Origin: Bremerella sp. P1
GTDB lineage: Bacteria > Planctomycetota > Planctomycetia > Pirellulales > Pirellulaceae
Direction: 5' to 3'
DNA: 64,000 nt
Assembly (NCBI RefSeq): GCF_028748185.1
Contig: NZ_CP118164.1
Location: forward strand, 62,001-126,000
This document shows, piece after piece, positions 45,788-55,244 of this stretch. The notes below the pieces were generated by a model. It saw only the letters and a program-made list of their open reading frames with translations. It was not told the origin of the DNA and did no database searches. Within the stretch, counting starts at the first letter, position 1, and the number at the start of each line of letters is the position of its first letter. Position numbers and translations under genes: made by a program.

Positions 45788-45938
45788 GGGTGGCCCAGAG
45801 AGCAATCTCTGGGTGCCGCAGGCACAAGCGGCTCATCCATCAGGCGTAAGCAAGATAGAACGTTTCTATCTGCGACGAAGCCCATTCATTAGCCGCTTGT
45901 CGGCTACGCCGATCCAGAGATAACTCTCTGGACCACCC
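45788..45938. repeat. 151-bp nested palindromic element (MITE-like or structured RNA)
   Basis: The outer arms GGGTGGCCCAGAGAG (45788-45802) and CTCTCTGGACCACCC (45924-45938) match at 14 of 15 positions. Middle arms ACAAGCGGCT (45824-45833) and AGCCGCTTGT (45891-45900) are perfect. The centre is AGATAGAA (45853-45860)/TTCTATCT (45864-45871). Each side also holds its own small hairpins: 45794-45801 with 45806-45813 (GCAA loop), 45813-45825, 45901-45911, and 45914-45920 with 45925-45931. No coding capacity. It fills the gap between convergent genes. Confidence 0.8.
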
Positions 45939-45961
45939 CATCCCTTGAGACAACTTGCAGA

Positions 45962-48037
45962 CTACGAAGCACCCTTCTTGGGACGAGGAATCTTGCCGCC
46001 GCCACGAGTGCGGCGGCCTCGCTTGCGACCTTTGCCACCTTCCTTGACGTCGACTTCGCTCTTCTTTTTGCCGATCGAATCTTCCATCTTCGTAATGCGA
46101 TCGCGAATGGCAGCGGCCCGCTCGAACTCAAGGTTCTCGGCCGCTTCCAGCATTTCGGTCTGCAGTTCGTTGATGTATTCCTGCGTGATGATCTCGGAGT
46201 CATCCTTGCGGCCGACCGCCTCGTTCGCCTTGCGATGGGCGTCCGCTTCCGATTCGATACCACGGCGGATGTTCTTCTTGATCGTCTCCGGCGTGATGTT
46301 GTGCTCTTTGTTGTAGGCCTGCTGAATCTCACGACGTCGAGCCGTCTCGTCGATGGCACTTTGCATCGCCGCGGTGACCTTGTCCGCGTACATGATCACC
46401 TTGGCGTTCACGTTACGAGCCGATCGCCCGATGGTTTGTATGAGCGACGTTTCGCTACGCAGAAAACCTTCCTTGTCGGCATCGAGAATGGCCACCAGCG
46501 AGACTTCTGGCAAGTCGAGACCTTCACGAAGCAGGTTCACCCCGACCAGGACATCAAACTTCCCTTCACGCAGGTCACGCAGCAGTTCCACCCGCTCAAA
46601 CGCGTCAAGTTCGCTGTGCAGCCACTTACACGCGACCCCTTGCTCGTTGAAGTAATGCGAGAGGTCTTCGGCCAATCGCTTGGTGAGCGTCGTTACCAGC
46701 GTTCGATCGCCGGCGGCGACGCGAGCCCGGATCTCTTCCAACAGATGCGGTACCTGACCACGTGCGGGACAGACTTCCACTACTGGATCCAACAGCCCGG
46801 TGGGTCGAATGATTTGCTCAACCACTTCGCCAGTGGTCTTCTGCAATTCGTAATCGGAAGGGGTCGCCGAAACGAAGACGGTCTGGTTCAGGACGTTTTC
46901 CCATTCCTCAAACTTCATCGGCCGGTTATCGAGTGCGCTGGGCAGGCGAAAACCGTGCTCGACCAGGTTCATCTTGCGGCTGCGGTCACCGTGATACATG
47001 GCCGAGATCTGCGAAACGGTCACATGCGATTCGTCCACGAACAACAGGAAGTCATCGGGAAAGAAGTCGTACAGCGTGCTCGGCGGAGCTCCCTTGGGAC
47101 GGCCTGACAGCGGCTGGCTGTAGTTTTCGATCCCCGGGCAGAAGCCGACTTCCTGCATCATCTCGAGGTCGAACCGCGTGCGTGCATTGAGCCGCTGGGC
47201 TTCGAGCAACTTGCCGGCCTGCTTCAATTCTTCCAGCCGACCGTTCAGCTCGGCGCGAATGTTCTTCACCGCCTTTTCAATCCGTTCTTCGGGCATCACA
47301 AAGTGCTTGGCCGGGTAGATGAAGAGTTGATCTTGCTGGCTGATGATTTCGCCGGTGGTGGGATTGATGATCGCCAGCTGCTCGACTTCGTCTCCCCACA
47401 GTTCAATGCGGTAGGCGAACTCTTCGTAGGAAGGCCAGATCTCCAGGCAATCGCCGCGGACCCGGAACTTCGAGCGTTCAAAGCCGACATCGTTCCGCTC
47501 GTACAAGATATCGACCAGGCGGGAAAGGATTTCGTCGCGATCGACGATCTGTCCCTTGCGCACGCTGACCATCATCTTTTTGTAGTCGTCCGGCGAGCCC
47601 AAGCCGTAGATGCTGGACACACTGGCCACGATGATCACGTCGCGGCGGCTGACCAACGCACTGGTCGAAGCGAGACGCAAGCGATCGATCTCGTCGTTGA
47701 TCGAAGCGTCTTTCTCGATATAGATGTCCCGCTGAGGAATGTAGGCTTCCGGCTGGTAGTAGTCGTAGTAGCTGACGAAATAGTGGACCGCGTTGTTGGG
47801 GAAGAAGTCTTTGAATTCGGAGTAGAGCTGCGCCGCCAGGGTCTTGTTGTGTGAGATCACCAGCGTCGGGCGCTGCAGGTTCTGGATGACGTTCGCCATG
47901 GTGAACGTCTTACCGGAACCGGTCACCCCGAGCAGACACTGGTGCTTCTTGCCGGACTTGATGCCCTCGGTCAGGGCCTCGATCGCGGCAGGCTGATCTC
48001 CGGCGGGCTTAAACTCGGACGCTAGCTGGAATTCCAC
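45962..48037 (-). CDS. uvrB: Excinuclease ABC subunit UvrB
   Basis: 691 residues, GTG start with AGGA upstream. Walker A GVTGSGKT at 37-44. The beta-hairpin that probes DNA has [25 protein letters not shown]-type DESHVT, helicase motifs V and VI ([33 protein letters not shown]), and a C-terminal UVR domain ([23 protein letters not shown], given as recognised) for UvrC contact follow. A Lys/Arg/Gly-rich tail (about 660-691) is an extra. UvrB verifies damage in nucleotide excision repair. It stands alone, and the palindromic element lies past its stop. Confidence 0.97.
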   Translation of the reverse strand: MEFQLASEFKPAGDQPAAIEALTEGIKSGKKHQCLLGVTGSGKTFTMANVIQNLQRPTLVISHNKTLAAQLYSEFKDFFPNNAVHYFVSYYDYYQPEAYIPQRDIYIEKDASINDEIDRLRLASTSALVSRRDVIIVASVSSIYGLGSPDDYKKMMVSVRKGQIVDRDEILSRLVDILYERNDVGFERSKFRVRGDCLEIWPSYEEFAYRIELWGDEVEQLAIINPTTGEIISQQDQLFIYPAKHFVMPEERIEKAVKNIRAELNGRLEELKQAGKLLEAQRLNARTRFDLEMMQEVGFCPGIENYSQPLSGRPKGAPPSTLYDFFPDDFLLFVDESHVTVSQISAMYHGDRSRKMNLVEHGFRLPSALDNRPMKFEEWENVLNQTVFVSATPSDYELQKTTGEVVEQIIRPTGLLDPVVEVCPARGQVPHLLEEIRARVAAGDRTLVTTLTKRLAEDLSHYFNEQGVACKWLHSELDAFERVELLRDLREGKFDVLVGVNLLREGLDLPEVSLVAILDADKEGFLRSETSLIQTIGRSARNVNAKVIMYADKVTAAMQSAIDETARRREIQQAYNKEHNITPETIKKNIRRGIESEADAHRKANEAVGRKDDSEIITQEYINELQTEMLEAAENLEFERAAAIRDRITKMEDSIGKKKSEVDVKEGGKGRKRGRRTRGGGKIPRPKKGAS

Positions 48038-48163
48038 TCCGTCTTCCTTTTCTCTGCTCGACTGGCCTCGGCGACCGCTGGCTGCCTACGAAGTAAGCAT
48101 GCTGGCGGAAATGATCTCCCCCGAATCCGTCTATTCTAACGATTCTGCGGCGGACTTGGGGGA

Positions 48164-48490
48164 TTACTCACCCAGGCTACCCAAAGATGCCAGCAACTCG
48201 CCCATTTCTCCGGCAGCATGCCCATCGCCTTGCTGGCGGGCAATTTCGATCCCTTCGCGTAGAACCGTCCGCGAATCTTCGATTTCACCCATCTCGGCCA
48301 GCATCTGGCCACACATGAACCAAGCAGCCACATAGGGGGGCTTGCCGTGCATTAGCTTCTCGAATTCGGTTCGGGCCTCAGCGTGGCTGCCTTCCTTCCG
48401 CAGCTCCATTGCCAGGCCGTAACGCAGGAAGGTGTCGTCGGGGTCGTTTTCCAACAAGTTGAGGATCTGCTGTTTGCGTGAATTTGTCAC
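48164..48490 (-). CDS. Small tetratricopeptide-repeat protein
   Basis: 108 residues, GTG start. Two to three TPR-like helix pairs: DPDDTFLRYGLAMELRKEGSHAEARTEFEKLM (about 16-47), PPYVAAWFMCGQMLAEMGEIEDSRTVLREGIEIA (about 51-84) and a partial third, given as recognised. No signal peptide, so it is a cytoplasmic adaptor, partner unknown. It lies 126 bp upstream of uvrB on the same strand and might share its transcript. Confidence 0.8.
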   Translation of the reverse strand: MTNSRKQQILNLLENDPDDTFLRYGLAMELRKEGSHAEARTEFEKLMHGKPPYVAAWFMCGQMLAEMGEIEDSRTVLREGIEIARQQGDGHAAGEMGELLASLGSLGE

Positions 48491-48656
48491 GAAGTTATTG
48501 CTCTCACAAGGATTACGTCGAACTGGAACATTCCGGACAGGATACCCAAACCATCCATTCTCCGAAATCCGGACAATTCTTTAAACCACTAATCTTGGAA
48601 TGACCGATACCCAGATAGGAATCCAAATATTGTTTTGATGGGTGACAGGAAATTCA

Positions 48657-50918
48657 ATGATGCATCGTAGCGCAATACTGGGAACCGCGGGACTTATCGT
48701 ACTCGCTGCCCTCGGCCACGTTGTCATTTCAGGTCTCATGCCTCAGCAGGAAGTCTCTGCTGAGACGAAGAAATCTGTTGTTCACGAGTTCTCTCCGCCT
48801 GCGCCCAGCCGATTTACCGCGCCGGAAAGCTCCGTGCCGCTGCAGCCTATGCCTGCCCGGATCAACGCACCGGTCGATACCGGCATGCGTCTCACGGCAG
48901 GTGAAGATTCGGGGAAACCTTCCAGCCGCCGTCGTGTTGCCACGACCGAACTGGAAGAACCAGCCGAAGCAGAAACCGAAGCTCCAACCACGCCACCAGC
49001 AGGGCTGCCGTCTTCGCTTGATGAAGCACTGAGCCGTTTCCGAGATAACCCTGTCTCGCTGGGCAATGACCCCGAACAGCCTGAGCAGCCTGAAGAAGCC
49101 CCTGAATTAGAAGCTCCGGCACCGAAAGAGCCCGCCAAGCAGGAAGCAGCGCCGATGCCTAAGCCTGCGGCCCCGAAAGTAAATCCTTACCGCTACCAGC
49201 CCACGCCATCGGAAGCGGAAGCCCCGGCCGCCAACGGAGCCGCCTCGATCGGTTCCGCGCCACCAGCTGCGAAAGAAGAGCCTAAGCAGCAGATCACGCT
49301 CGAACCGGAACCGCAGGCAGTTACGCCGCAGCCAACGTCCATTCCACGTCAAACGCTTTCCGCCGTGGAAACGCCTGCTCCGCGTCCCCAACCGACCAAC
49401 ACCAATGCCACACTGTTCGCGGTTAACAGCCCAGCTGTGATCGTGGATACCACCGGGCCGAAATCGCTAGTCATCGGTAAGCCATCGACTTATCGGATTC
49501 ATGCTCGAAACATGGGCGATGCCAGTGCTCGCCAGGTCACCATTCAAATGGTGCTCCCGCAAGGTATTCAATTGCAAGACTTGCGAGGAACCCTGGGTTC
49601 GCCTCGCCAGGTGCAAACGCAGACGGGCATGATGGCCATTCAATGGGACATTCCTGTTTTGCCTGCCCACAGCGAAGGCTCGCTGGACCTCGGATTGGTG
49701 GCAACGCAAACGCGTCCATTTGAACTGGGCCTGGAAGTCGCCTACGCTCCGCTGAGTGCTAAATCACCGATCTCGGTGCTCGAGCCAAAGCTCGACATGG
49801 TGATCGATGGCCCGCAGGACATCCTGTTTGGCGATTCGCAGATCTTCAAAGTCATTGCTAAGAATACCGGTACCGGCCCAGCCGAAAACGTCTCGATTAC
49901 GATCATGCCTATCAAGAAGGGGCAAAACCCGACCGTCATCGATTCGATCGGAACCATTGCCCCTGGCGATCAAAAAGTCATCGAACTGGAACTGACTGCC
50001 AAGCAGGCTGGTACGCTCGCGCTGCGAGCCGAAACCGCTGCGGACAATGGCCTGCGAGCCGCCGCCGCTCACGACGTTCTGGTACGTCGTGCTGAGCTGG
50101 CTGTCAGCGCTCAAGGCCCTGGCATCAAGTACGCCTCCACGACTGCAAATTACGTTGTTGTTGTTGCCAATGCCGGTAACGCTCCGGCCAGCAGCATCCA
50201 GGTTGAAGCCCAGCTTCCAACCGGAGCGAAGTTCGTCTCGGCTTCGCACGGTGGTAAGCTCGACGAAGCATCAGGCCGCGTGACCTGGAACTTGCCCAAA
50301 CTGGAAGCCGGCACTCAGCAGCCACTTCAAGTGGTAAGCACCTTGATGGTCGAAGGAAACAACATCCTGCAAGTCAGTGCCAACGCCGATCAGGGGCTAT
50401 CCAGCCGTCACGAAATGATCACTCGCGTCGAATCGGTTGCTGACTTGAAATTGCTTGTGAACGATCCGACCGGCCCGATCCCGGTTGGTCAGGAAGTCGA
50501 ATACGAGTTCACCTTAAACAATCGCGGTACGAAGGAAGCTCGTGGCGTTAAGGTCACCGTCAGCTTCGGTAGCGGCATCGAGCCGGTTTCGGTCGAAGGT
50601 GGCAAGGGAACGCTCCAAGGCGACGTGGTTCAGCTGAACACGATTCCAGCCGTCAACGCTGGCCAAGAGATCACCGTCAAGGTGAAGGCCCGCGGACGTA
50701 GCGAAGGCAACCATACCTTCCGAGCCGAAGTTCGCTGCGACGACCCAACCACACGACTGGCGATTGAAGAGTCGACCCACTTCTACGGGGCGACCATCCA
50801 AACGGCTTCGCCTCAGATGCCGGCTCCCCGGTATCAGCCGCAGACGCCAGCTGCTCAGGCCCCAGCCGGTAGCACGCCAGCACCGCTGAGCCCAACCCCA
50901 TTCAGCCGCTATCAGTAA
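48657..50918 (+). CDS. Large cell-surface protein with DUF11-type repeats
   Basis: 753 residues from the ATG at 48657 (AGGAA seven bases upstream); a GTG five codons earlier is rejected. One N-terminal membrane segment (LGTAGLIVLAALGHVVISGL) is followed by 200 residues of Pro/Ala/Glu-rich linker. Then come four tandem beta-sandwich repeats (about 255-350, 375-475, 480-585, 595-690) of the DUF11/CARDB kind, each with a signature such as YRIHARNMGDASARQVTI, FKVIAKNTGTGPAENVSI, YVVVVANAGNAPASSIQV and YEFTLNNRGTKEARGVKV. The C-terminus is Pro/Gln-rich. Such proteins sit in the cell envelope, and an adhesion or structural role is likely. Confidence 0.88.
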   Translation: MMHRSAILGTAGLIVLAALGHVVISGLMPQQEVSAETKKSVVHEFSPPAPSRFTAPESSVPLQPMPARINAPVDTGMRLTAGEDSGKPSSRRRVATTELEEPAEAETEAPTTPPAGLPSSLDEALSRFRDNPVSLGNDPEQPEQPEEAPELEAPAPKEPAKQEAAPMPKPAAPKVNPYRYQPTPSEAEAPAANGAASIGSAPPAAKEEPKQQITLEPEPQAVTPQPTSIPRQTLSAVETPAPRPQPTNTNATLFAVNSPAVIVDTTGPKSLVIGKPSTYRIHARNMGDASARQVTIQMVLPQGIQLQDLRGTLGSPRQVQTQTGMMAIQWDIPVLPAHSEGSLDLGLVATQTRPFELGLEVAYAPLSAKSPISVLEPKLDMVIDGPQDILFGDSQIFKVIAKNTGTGPAENVSITIMPIKKGQNPTVIDSIGTIAPGDQKVIELELTAKQAGTLALRAETAADNGLRAAAAHDVLVRRAELAVSAQGPGIKYASTTANYVVVVANAGNAPASSIQVEAQLPTGAKFVSASHGGKLDEASGRVTWNLPKLEAGTQQPLQVVSTLMVEGNNILQVSANADQGLSSRHEMITRVESVADLKLLVNDPTGPIPVGQEVEYEFTLNNRGTKEARGVKVTVSFGSGIEPVSVEGGKGTLQGDVVQLNTIPAVNAGQEITVKVKARGRSEGNHTFRAEVRCDDPTTRLAIEESTHFYGATIQTASPQMPAPRYQPQTPAAQAPAGSTPAPLSPTPFSRYQ

Positions 50919-50924
50919 GCGGCC

Positions 50925-51938
50925 CTAAGGGGCATGACGACCGATAAGGGGGCGAAGATCATATCGATAGATCGCCTCCTTTTCGGGAATCGACATCAGC
51001 AAAGCATCTTGCCACAACGTCAGACCAAAGACACTGTCGCTATGGCATGAGATCACCTCGACGAGCTTGCCGCTGCTGGTATCGATCACGACGACTTCTC
51101 CTCGATCCCATAGGCTGACGTACAGCCAGTTCCGGCGATCGATTGCGATGTGGCCTAGACGACCGATCTCTTTCGCATCGTCGACATCCAACAGCAAGTT
51201 TAAAAAGTAGGCAGCGACCTTCTCGACCGAGCCGTCTTGCTGATTGATTCCATAGACGGAAATTTGACCGCGTCCCGACTCGGCTACGAACAGCGACTTC
51301 CCGTTCGAGCTCAGGCAGATGCCGGTAGGTTGATGGAGGCCATCGACCAGCAGCACTGGGCGATTCGTCAGAACATCGAACCGGTAGAGTGAGCCTGTCG
51401 CATCTTCACCGGCGGCTTGTTCCGGTTCTGAGAAATAGATGTTCCCACCCGGACCAATATCGATGGCGAATAACGAGTCGAATCGACGTCCCTGGATTCG
51501 ATCAGCAATTGTGGTCACGACCTTGGACTCCGGCATGTAACGCAGGACGCGTCCCAACTGGGAGTCAAGCACGAGGATCCGCTGATCATCATCGAGCGCG
51601 ATACCAACGAGGGAAGTGGGTTCTACTTGCTCAGCGGCAGGCATCGGAGCATCGAAGAGCAGGGCAGCGCCGTCGACTTCACTGATCTTGCCTACCGAAC
51701 CAAGGTGCCGATAGTTGGTTGCCAGGACGTTTCCTTGACCGTCACAGCACATCGCGGTCAGGCCAGCAAAGCCAGTTGCGAAAAGCTCGCAGGGCGATGC
51801 CGTTGGTGCGGTCACTTCCTCGGCGTGGGCAACTCCGCCCCATACCAGGCAGCCAGCCAGCGTTAGCAAGGGAATCGTTCGTGATACCGTATGGGAGATC
51901 ATATCGAGGAGAAGCTGGAGGAGAACTGGTAAGACCAT
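50925..51938 (-). CDS. Exported SMP-30/NHL-type beta-propeller protein
   Basis: 337 residues from the ATG at 51938. An internal ATG at 51902 would give a more classical signal peptide (SRTIPLLTLAGCLVWGGVAHA-EE) and may be the true start. The mature chain shows repeating propeller strands: LVGIALDDDQRILVLDSQLGRVLRY, LFAIDIGPGGNIYFSEPEQ, PTGICLSSNGKSLFVAESGRGQISVYG and GHIAIDRRNWLYVSLWDRGEVVVID, given as recognised. This is close to the SMP-30/gluconolactonase/strictosidine synthase-like group. Enzymatic activity is not certain. It is 41 bp downstream of the RNase D gene and convergent with the DUF11 gene (6-bp gap). Confidence 0.78.
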   Translation of the reverse strand: MVLPVLLQLLLDMISHTVSRTIPLLTLAGCLVWGGVAHAEEVTAPTASPCELFATGFAGLTAMCCDGQGNVLATNYRHLGSVGKISEVDGAALLFDAPMPAAEQVEPTSLVGIALDDDQRILVLDSQLGRVLRYMPESKVVTTIADRIQGRRFDSLFAIDIGPGGNIYFSEPEQAAGEDATGSLYRFDVLTNRPVLLVDGLHQPTGICLSSNGKSLFVAESGRGQISVYGINQQDGSVEKVAAYFLNLLLDVDDAKEIGRLGHIAIDRRNWLYVSLWDRGEVVVIDTSSGKLVEVISCHSDSVFGLTLWQDALLMSIPEKEAIYRYDLRPLIGRHAP

Positions 51939-51979
51939 CCTTGTCCCACATGCTTCGTCCGTTGAAGTCTTCCGCTACC

Positions 51980-53179
51980 TTAAGCCTGATCAGAATGCCG
52001 CTCGAATGCCAGAGGCTCGTCGGCACGTGGGTCACCAATTTTGACGACCAACGATCCATCCAACAGGTCTTCAATCGTTCGACCGATCACTTCAGCCCGC
52101 CACCCTTTAGCCAGCGGCGGAAGCTCTCCGGACTTATCTAAATGATAGGCCACTAAATCACGAACGTCTTGAATTGTGCAGGCTAAACTGGGGGCGATGC
52201 GGGCCTCGCGGCAGATGCTTCCCAGGGCTGCACTGAGAAATTGCCCCAGCACGGTGTACTGCGAATTGGCCGTACCCCGATGATTGGTGGGGCAGTCGGC
52301 ATCGGGCAGGTCGATCGCTCGGCGAACACAATCGGCAAGGTCATCGATGTACGGATCGAGGTCGCGGCGGTTCATTCCCCGCAATGCTTTGATCTGCGAG
52401 ACCTTGGCAGACTTGCGTTTGGAAAGCTCGACCATCAAGTCATCACGCAAGATTCGACGGGGCGGTACATTCTGCGCCTTCGCATGATGATCTCGCCAAG
52501 TCCAGATCTCGCGAACGATGGCCAGCGACCGACGATTCAAGTTGCCAATCCCGGACACACTTCGCCATCCCGGCCGCGTCGAATACTCTTCCCAGATGGT
52601 CTGAAAGCGGTTCATCTCGGCTTCCATCCAACTGGTGCGGCCCAGATTCTCGAGCTCTTCGGCCAGTTGCTGAAAGATCTGGTCGAGATAGATGACGTCG
52701 TTCAGGGCGTATTCGATCTGCTGCTTGGAAAGAGGACGACCACGCCAATTGGTACGCGTCTCTCCCTTGGGAAGCCGTTCGCCCAGTTGGCGGGTGATGA
52801 GGTTCCCCAGCGAGATCGGAAACTCCATCCCAATCAGTCCAGCGGCAACCTGAGTATCAAACAACCGAGTCGGCCATTTGCCGGTCGCACGAAAACAGAA
52901 CAGGAACTCTTCCCGAGCCGCATGCGCCACCACGGTGACATCATCACTGGTGATCAGATCCCAAAAGGGGCTCAGATCGATCATCCCCTTAGGGTCGATA
53001 ACAGCCAGCCCCGACTTGCTTGCCACTTGAATCAGACACAAGTCGGGCAGGTACACATCCTCCGAAATAAACTCGGTATCGAAGAAGATGTGCTTGTCGG
53101 CAGCCAGTTGTTGGCAAAGAGATTGTAAGTCACGGTCGTGACGGACGTAGGAGTAGTCCACCGTCGTATCGCTTATCAT
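51980..53179 (-). CDS. rnd: Ribonuclease D (DEDDy exonuclease + HRDC)
   Basis: 399 residues. Exo I motif FFDTEFISE (Asp34, Glu36). The Exo II region is VVAHAAREEFLFCF, where most RNase D enzymes have HAxRQD, so the metal-ligand Asp appears to be Glu91. Exo III is Tyr157-x3-Asp161 (YALNDVIYLDQI). An HRDC domain follows (about 205-290, with RRSLAIVREIWTWRDHHAKAQNVPPRRIL, given as recognised), then a second helical domain. It trims 3' ends of tRNA precursors and other structured RNAs. It leads a two-gene unit with the propeller protein. Confidence 0.92.
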   Translation of the reverse strand: MISDTTVDYSYVRHDRDLQSLCQQLAADKHIFFDTEFISEDVYLPDLCLIQVASKSGLAVIDPKGMIDLSPFWDLITSDDVTVVAHAAREEFLFCFRATGKWPTRLFDTQVAAGLIGMEFPISLGNLITRQLGERLPKGETRTNWRGRPLSKQQIEYALNDVIYLDQIFQQLAEELENLGRTSWMEAEMNRFQTIWEEYSTRPGWRSVSGIGNLNRRSLAIVREIWTWRDHHAKAQNVPPRRILRDDLMVELSKRKSAKVSQIKALRGMNRRDLDPYIDDLADCVRRAIDLPDADCPTNHRGTANSQYTVLGQFLSAALGSICREARIAPSLACTIQDVRDLVAYHLDKSGELPPLAKGWRAEVIGRTIEDLLDGSLVVKIGDPRADEPLAFERHSDQA

Positions 53180-53306
53180 CCGTGGGAAGTTCGAGACTAC
53201 GCGGTCCAGTCCCCGCAGTTACCGCTAACTAGTATCGGATAAACTTTCCCGGGCCGCAAAGGGTGAAACTGCCCGATGCGGCGAAAACTGTCCGTGAGGC
53301 TGGCCT

Positions 53307-54956
53307 CTAGAGGAGGAAGACCAGCGAGACGATCGCCAAAATAGGCAACAAGATCGGAATGCTGAAGAAGATGACGTAGCCGAAGAAGCTTGGCATCTTG
53401 ACTCCGCTCTCTTCCGCGATGGCACGGACCATGAAGTTCGGACCGTTGCCGATGTAGGTCATCGCTCCCATGAAGACCGCCCCCAAGCTGATCGCGACCA
53501 GCTCGAAGTGGGACTTGCCCGTCGTATCGGCCAAGGCGGCATGCAGCATGTCCGCATCCATGTTCGGGAACGCGGTCTTGAAGAAGACCAGATACGTTGG
53601 GGCATTATCCAAGATCGAGGAGAGTCCACCGGTAATCCAGTAGAACTTCATCGGCGTGTCAATTCCCAGGCTGGGACCTTGTTCGTTCAAGATCTCCAAT
53701 GCAGGCTGCATGCAGATAAAGATACCGACAAACAGGGCGGCCACTTCGACGATCGCGTGGTAGTTGAAGCGATTCTCTTCGCGAACCTGTTTGCTTCCCA
53801 GCCACAAGCTCAAGCCGACCAAAGCCAACTGAACGATCTCGCGGAGGTAGACAAACGGATACCAACCGATGCCTGGCAGCGGCTTGGTTGGGTCGAGCAG
53901 AGCCACCGAGAAGATCACGCCCAACAGGAGCAAGGCATTTGGCCAAAGACCACGAATCTGGAGTGGAGTGGTACGCACTTCGTCACGCAGAACGTCTTCG
54001 GCACCTTCTTTCGGGTAGTAGTAGAACTTGTCGACCAACACGTACAGAATCAACAGCAAGGCATTGGTCAGCAGCCATGGTTGCCACAAGGCGGTCATCG
54101 TCCAAAGGAAGTTCACCCCTTGCAGGTACCCCAGGAACAACGGCGGATCGCCGATCGGCAGCAAGCAGCCACCACAGTTGCAGACCACGAAGATAAAGAA
54201 GACAACCGTATGTTGACGGTAGCGACGTTCTTTATTGGTTTCTAGCAGCGGGCGAATCAAAAGCATGGCCGCACCAGTGGTACCGATGAAGCTGGCCAAT
54301 AGACCGCCAACCAGCATAAACGTGGCATTGGTTGTGGGGTGGGCCTTCAAGTCGCCGGAAATTCGGATACCGCCAGAGATCACGTAGAGCGAAAACAGCA
54401 GCACGATAAACGGAATGTATTCGCCGAGAATGGCGTGATCGATGCGATGCCAGGCGGCACTTAAACTTGCGCCCTCGTAGATCGTCATGTAGTAAGCCAA
54501 GGTAACCAGTGCCAGGCCTGCTGCGACGATCAATCGATTCGTATTGCTTTCCCACCAGTGTTCGGTGAACTTCAATAGGGGAAGCACGGCGATCGCACCC
54601 AGCAGTAGCACGAAAGGGGCAACAGCCCAGGTATGAGGCAATGGATGACTGCCATGCCCACCACCATGCCCACCACCATGCCCTGCGGCTGCGTGGGGGT
54701 CCGCGTGTTCATCAGCATGATCCTGAGCATGGGCCGCGTCGTGATGGGCCTCAGCAGCAGCGTGCGAATCGGCGGCAGCTTTCGGCGAAACCGTCCAACC
54801 GGCAACCGATGCCACAGCGTATGCAACGAGAATAACAACGATGCCGATCAGCAAAGGTTTGTCCGAACCTGAGCCGCCTGAGTGATGATCGCCCACCGTC
54901 TGGTGTCCTCCGAGAATCCCGTTAATGTCCGTCGATGTGATTCCAGCTTGACCCAT
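53307..54956 (-). CDS. NhaD/ArsB-type sodium:proton antiporter with His-rich loop
   Basis: 549 residues. A first membrane helix (about 34-55) is followed by a 60-residue polar loop packed with His, Asp, Ala and Gly (about 60-108, including HGGGHGGGHGSH). Then come about twelve further helices of the ion-transporter (NhaD/citrate transporter-like) fold, with FIGTTGAAMLLIRPLL, FIFVVCNCGGCLLPIGDPPLFLGYL, SSILDNAPTYLVFFK and MGAMTYIGNGPNFMVRAIAEE. The paired GTTGAAM and YIGNGPN re-entrant motifs are typical. It should exchange Na+ for H+ at the inner membrane. The His-rich loop may sense pH or bind metal (inference). Confidence 0.88.
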   Translation of the reverse strand: MGQAGITSTDINGILGGHQTVGDHHSGGSGSDKPLLIGIVVILVAYAVASVAGWTVSPKAAADSHAAAEAHHDAAHAQDHADEHADPHAAAGHGGGHGGGHGSHPLPHTWAVAPFVLLLGAIAVLPLLKFTEHWWESNTNRLIVAAGLALVTLAYYMTIYEGASLSAAWHRIDHAILGEYIPFIVLLFSLYVISGGIRISGDLKAHPTTNATFMLVGGLLASFIGTTGAAMLLIRPLLETNKERRYRQHTVVFFIFVVCNCGGCLLPIGDPPLFLGYLQGVNFLWTMTALWQPWLLTNALLLILYVLVDKFYYYPKEGAEDVLRDEVRTTPLQIRGLWPNALLLLGVIFSVALLDPTKPLPGIGWYPFVYLREIVQLALVGLSLWLGSKQVREENRFNYHAIVEVAALFVGIFICMQPALEILNEQGPSLGIDTPMKFYWITGGLSSILDNAPTYLVFFKTAFPNMDADMLHAALADTTGKSHFELVAISLGAVFMGAMTYIGNGPNFMVRAIAEESGVKMPSFFGYVIFFSIPILLPILAIVSLVFLL

Positions 54957-55244
54957 CTTTGGTCACCTTTTTGCCCAGGGAAGGTGTTTCACGATTTACC
55001 ATCGCCCACGGAAGCAATCGGACTAAACAAAGCCGATTTGCAGGCATAGTATGTGTGCCAAACGTTAGGTTATGCTGAAGCGATTTAGGCTATCAGAGCG
55101 AGGTTTTCGTGCCAAGGTGGCCCGCTGGCGGGTACCCGATACGGATTATCGCGGATATGCGGTTCATTCCGTTAAACAGCCCGATTTGCCGATTTACGTC
55201 TTTTGTCGACCAAATCTTTAATTCCTCAAGAAACCACTAATTGC

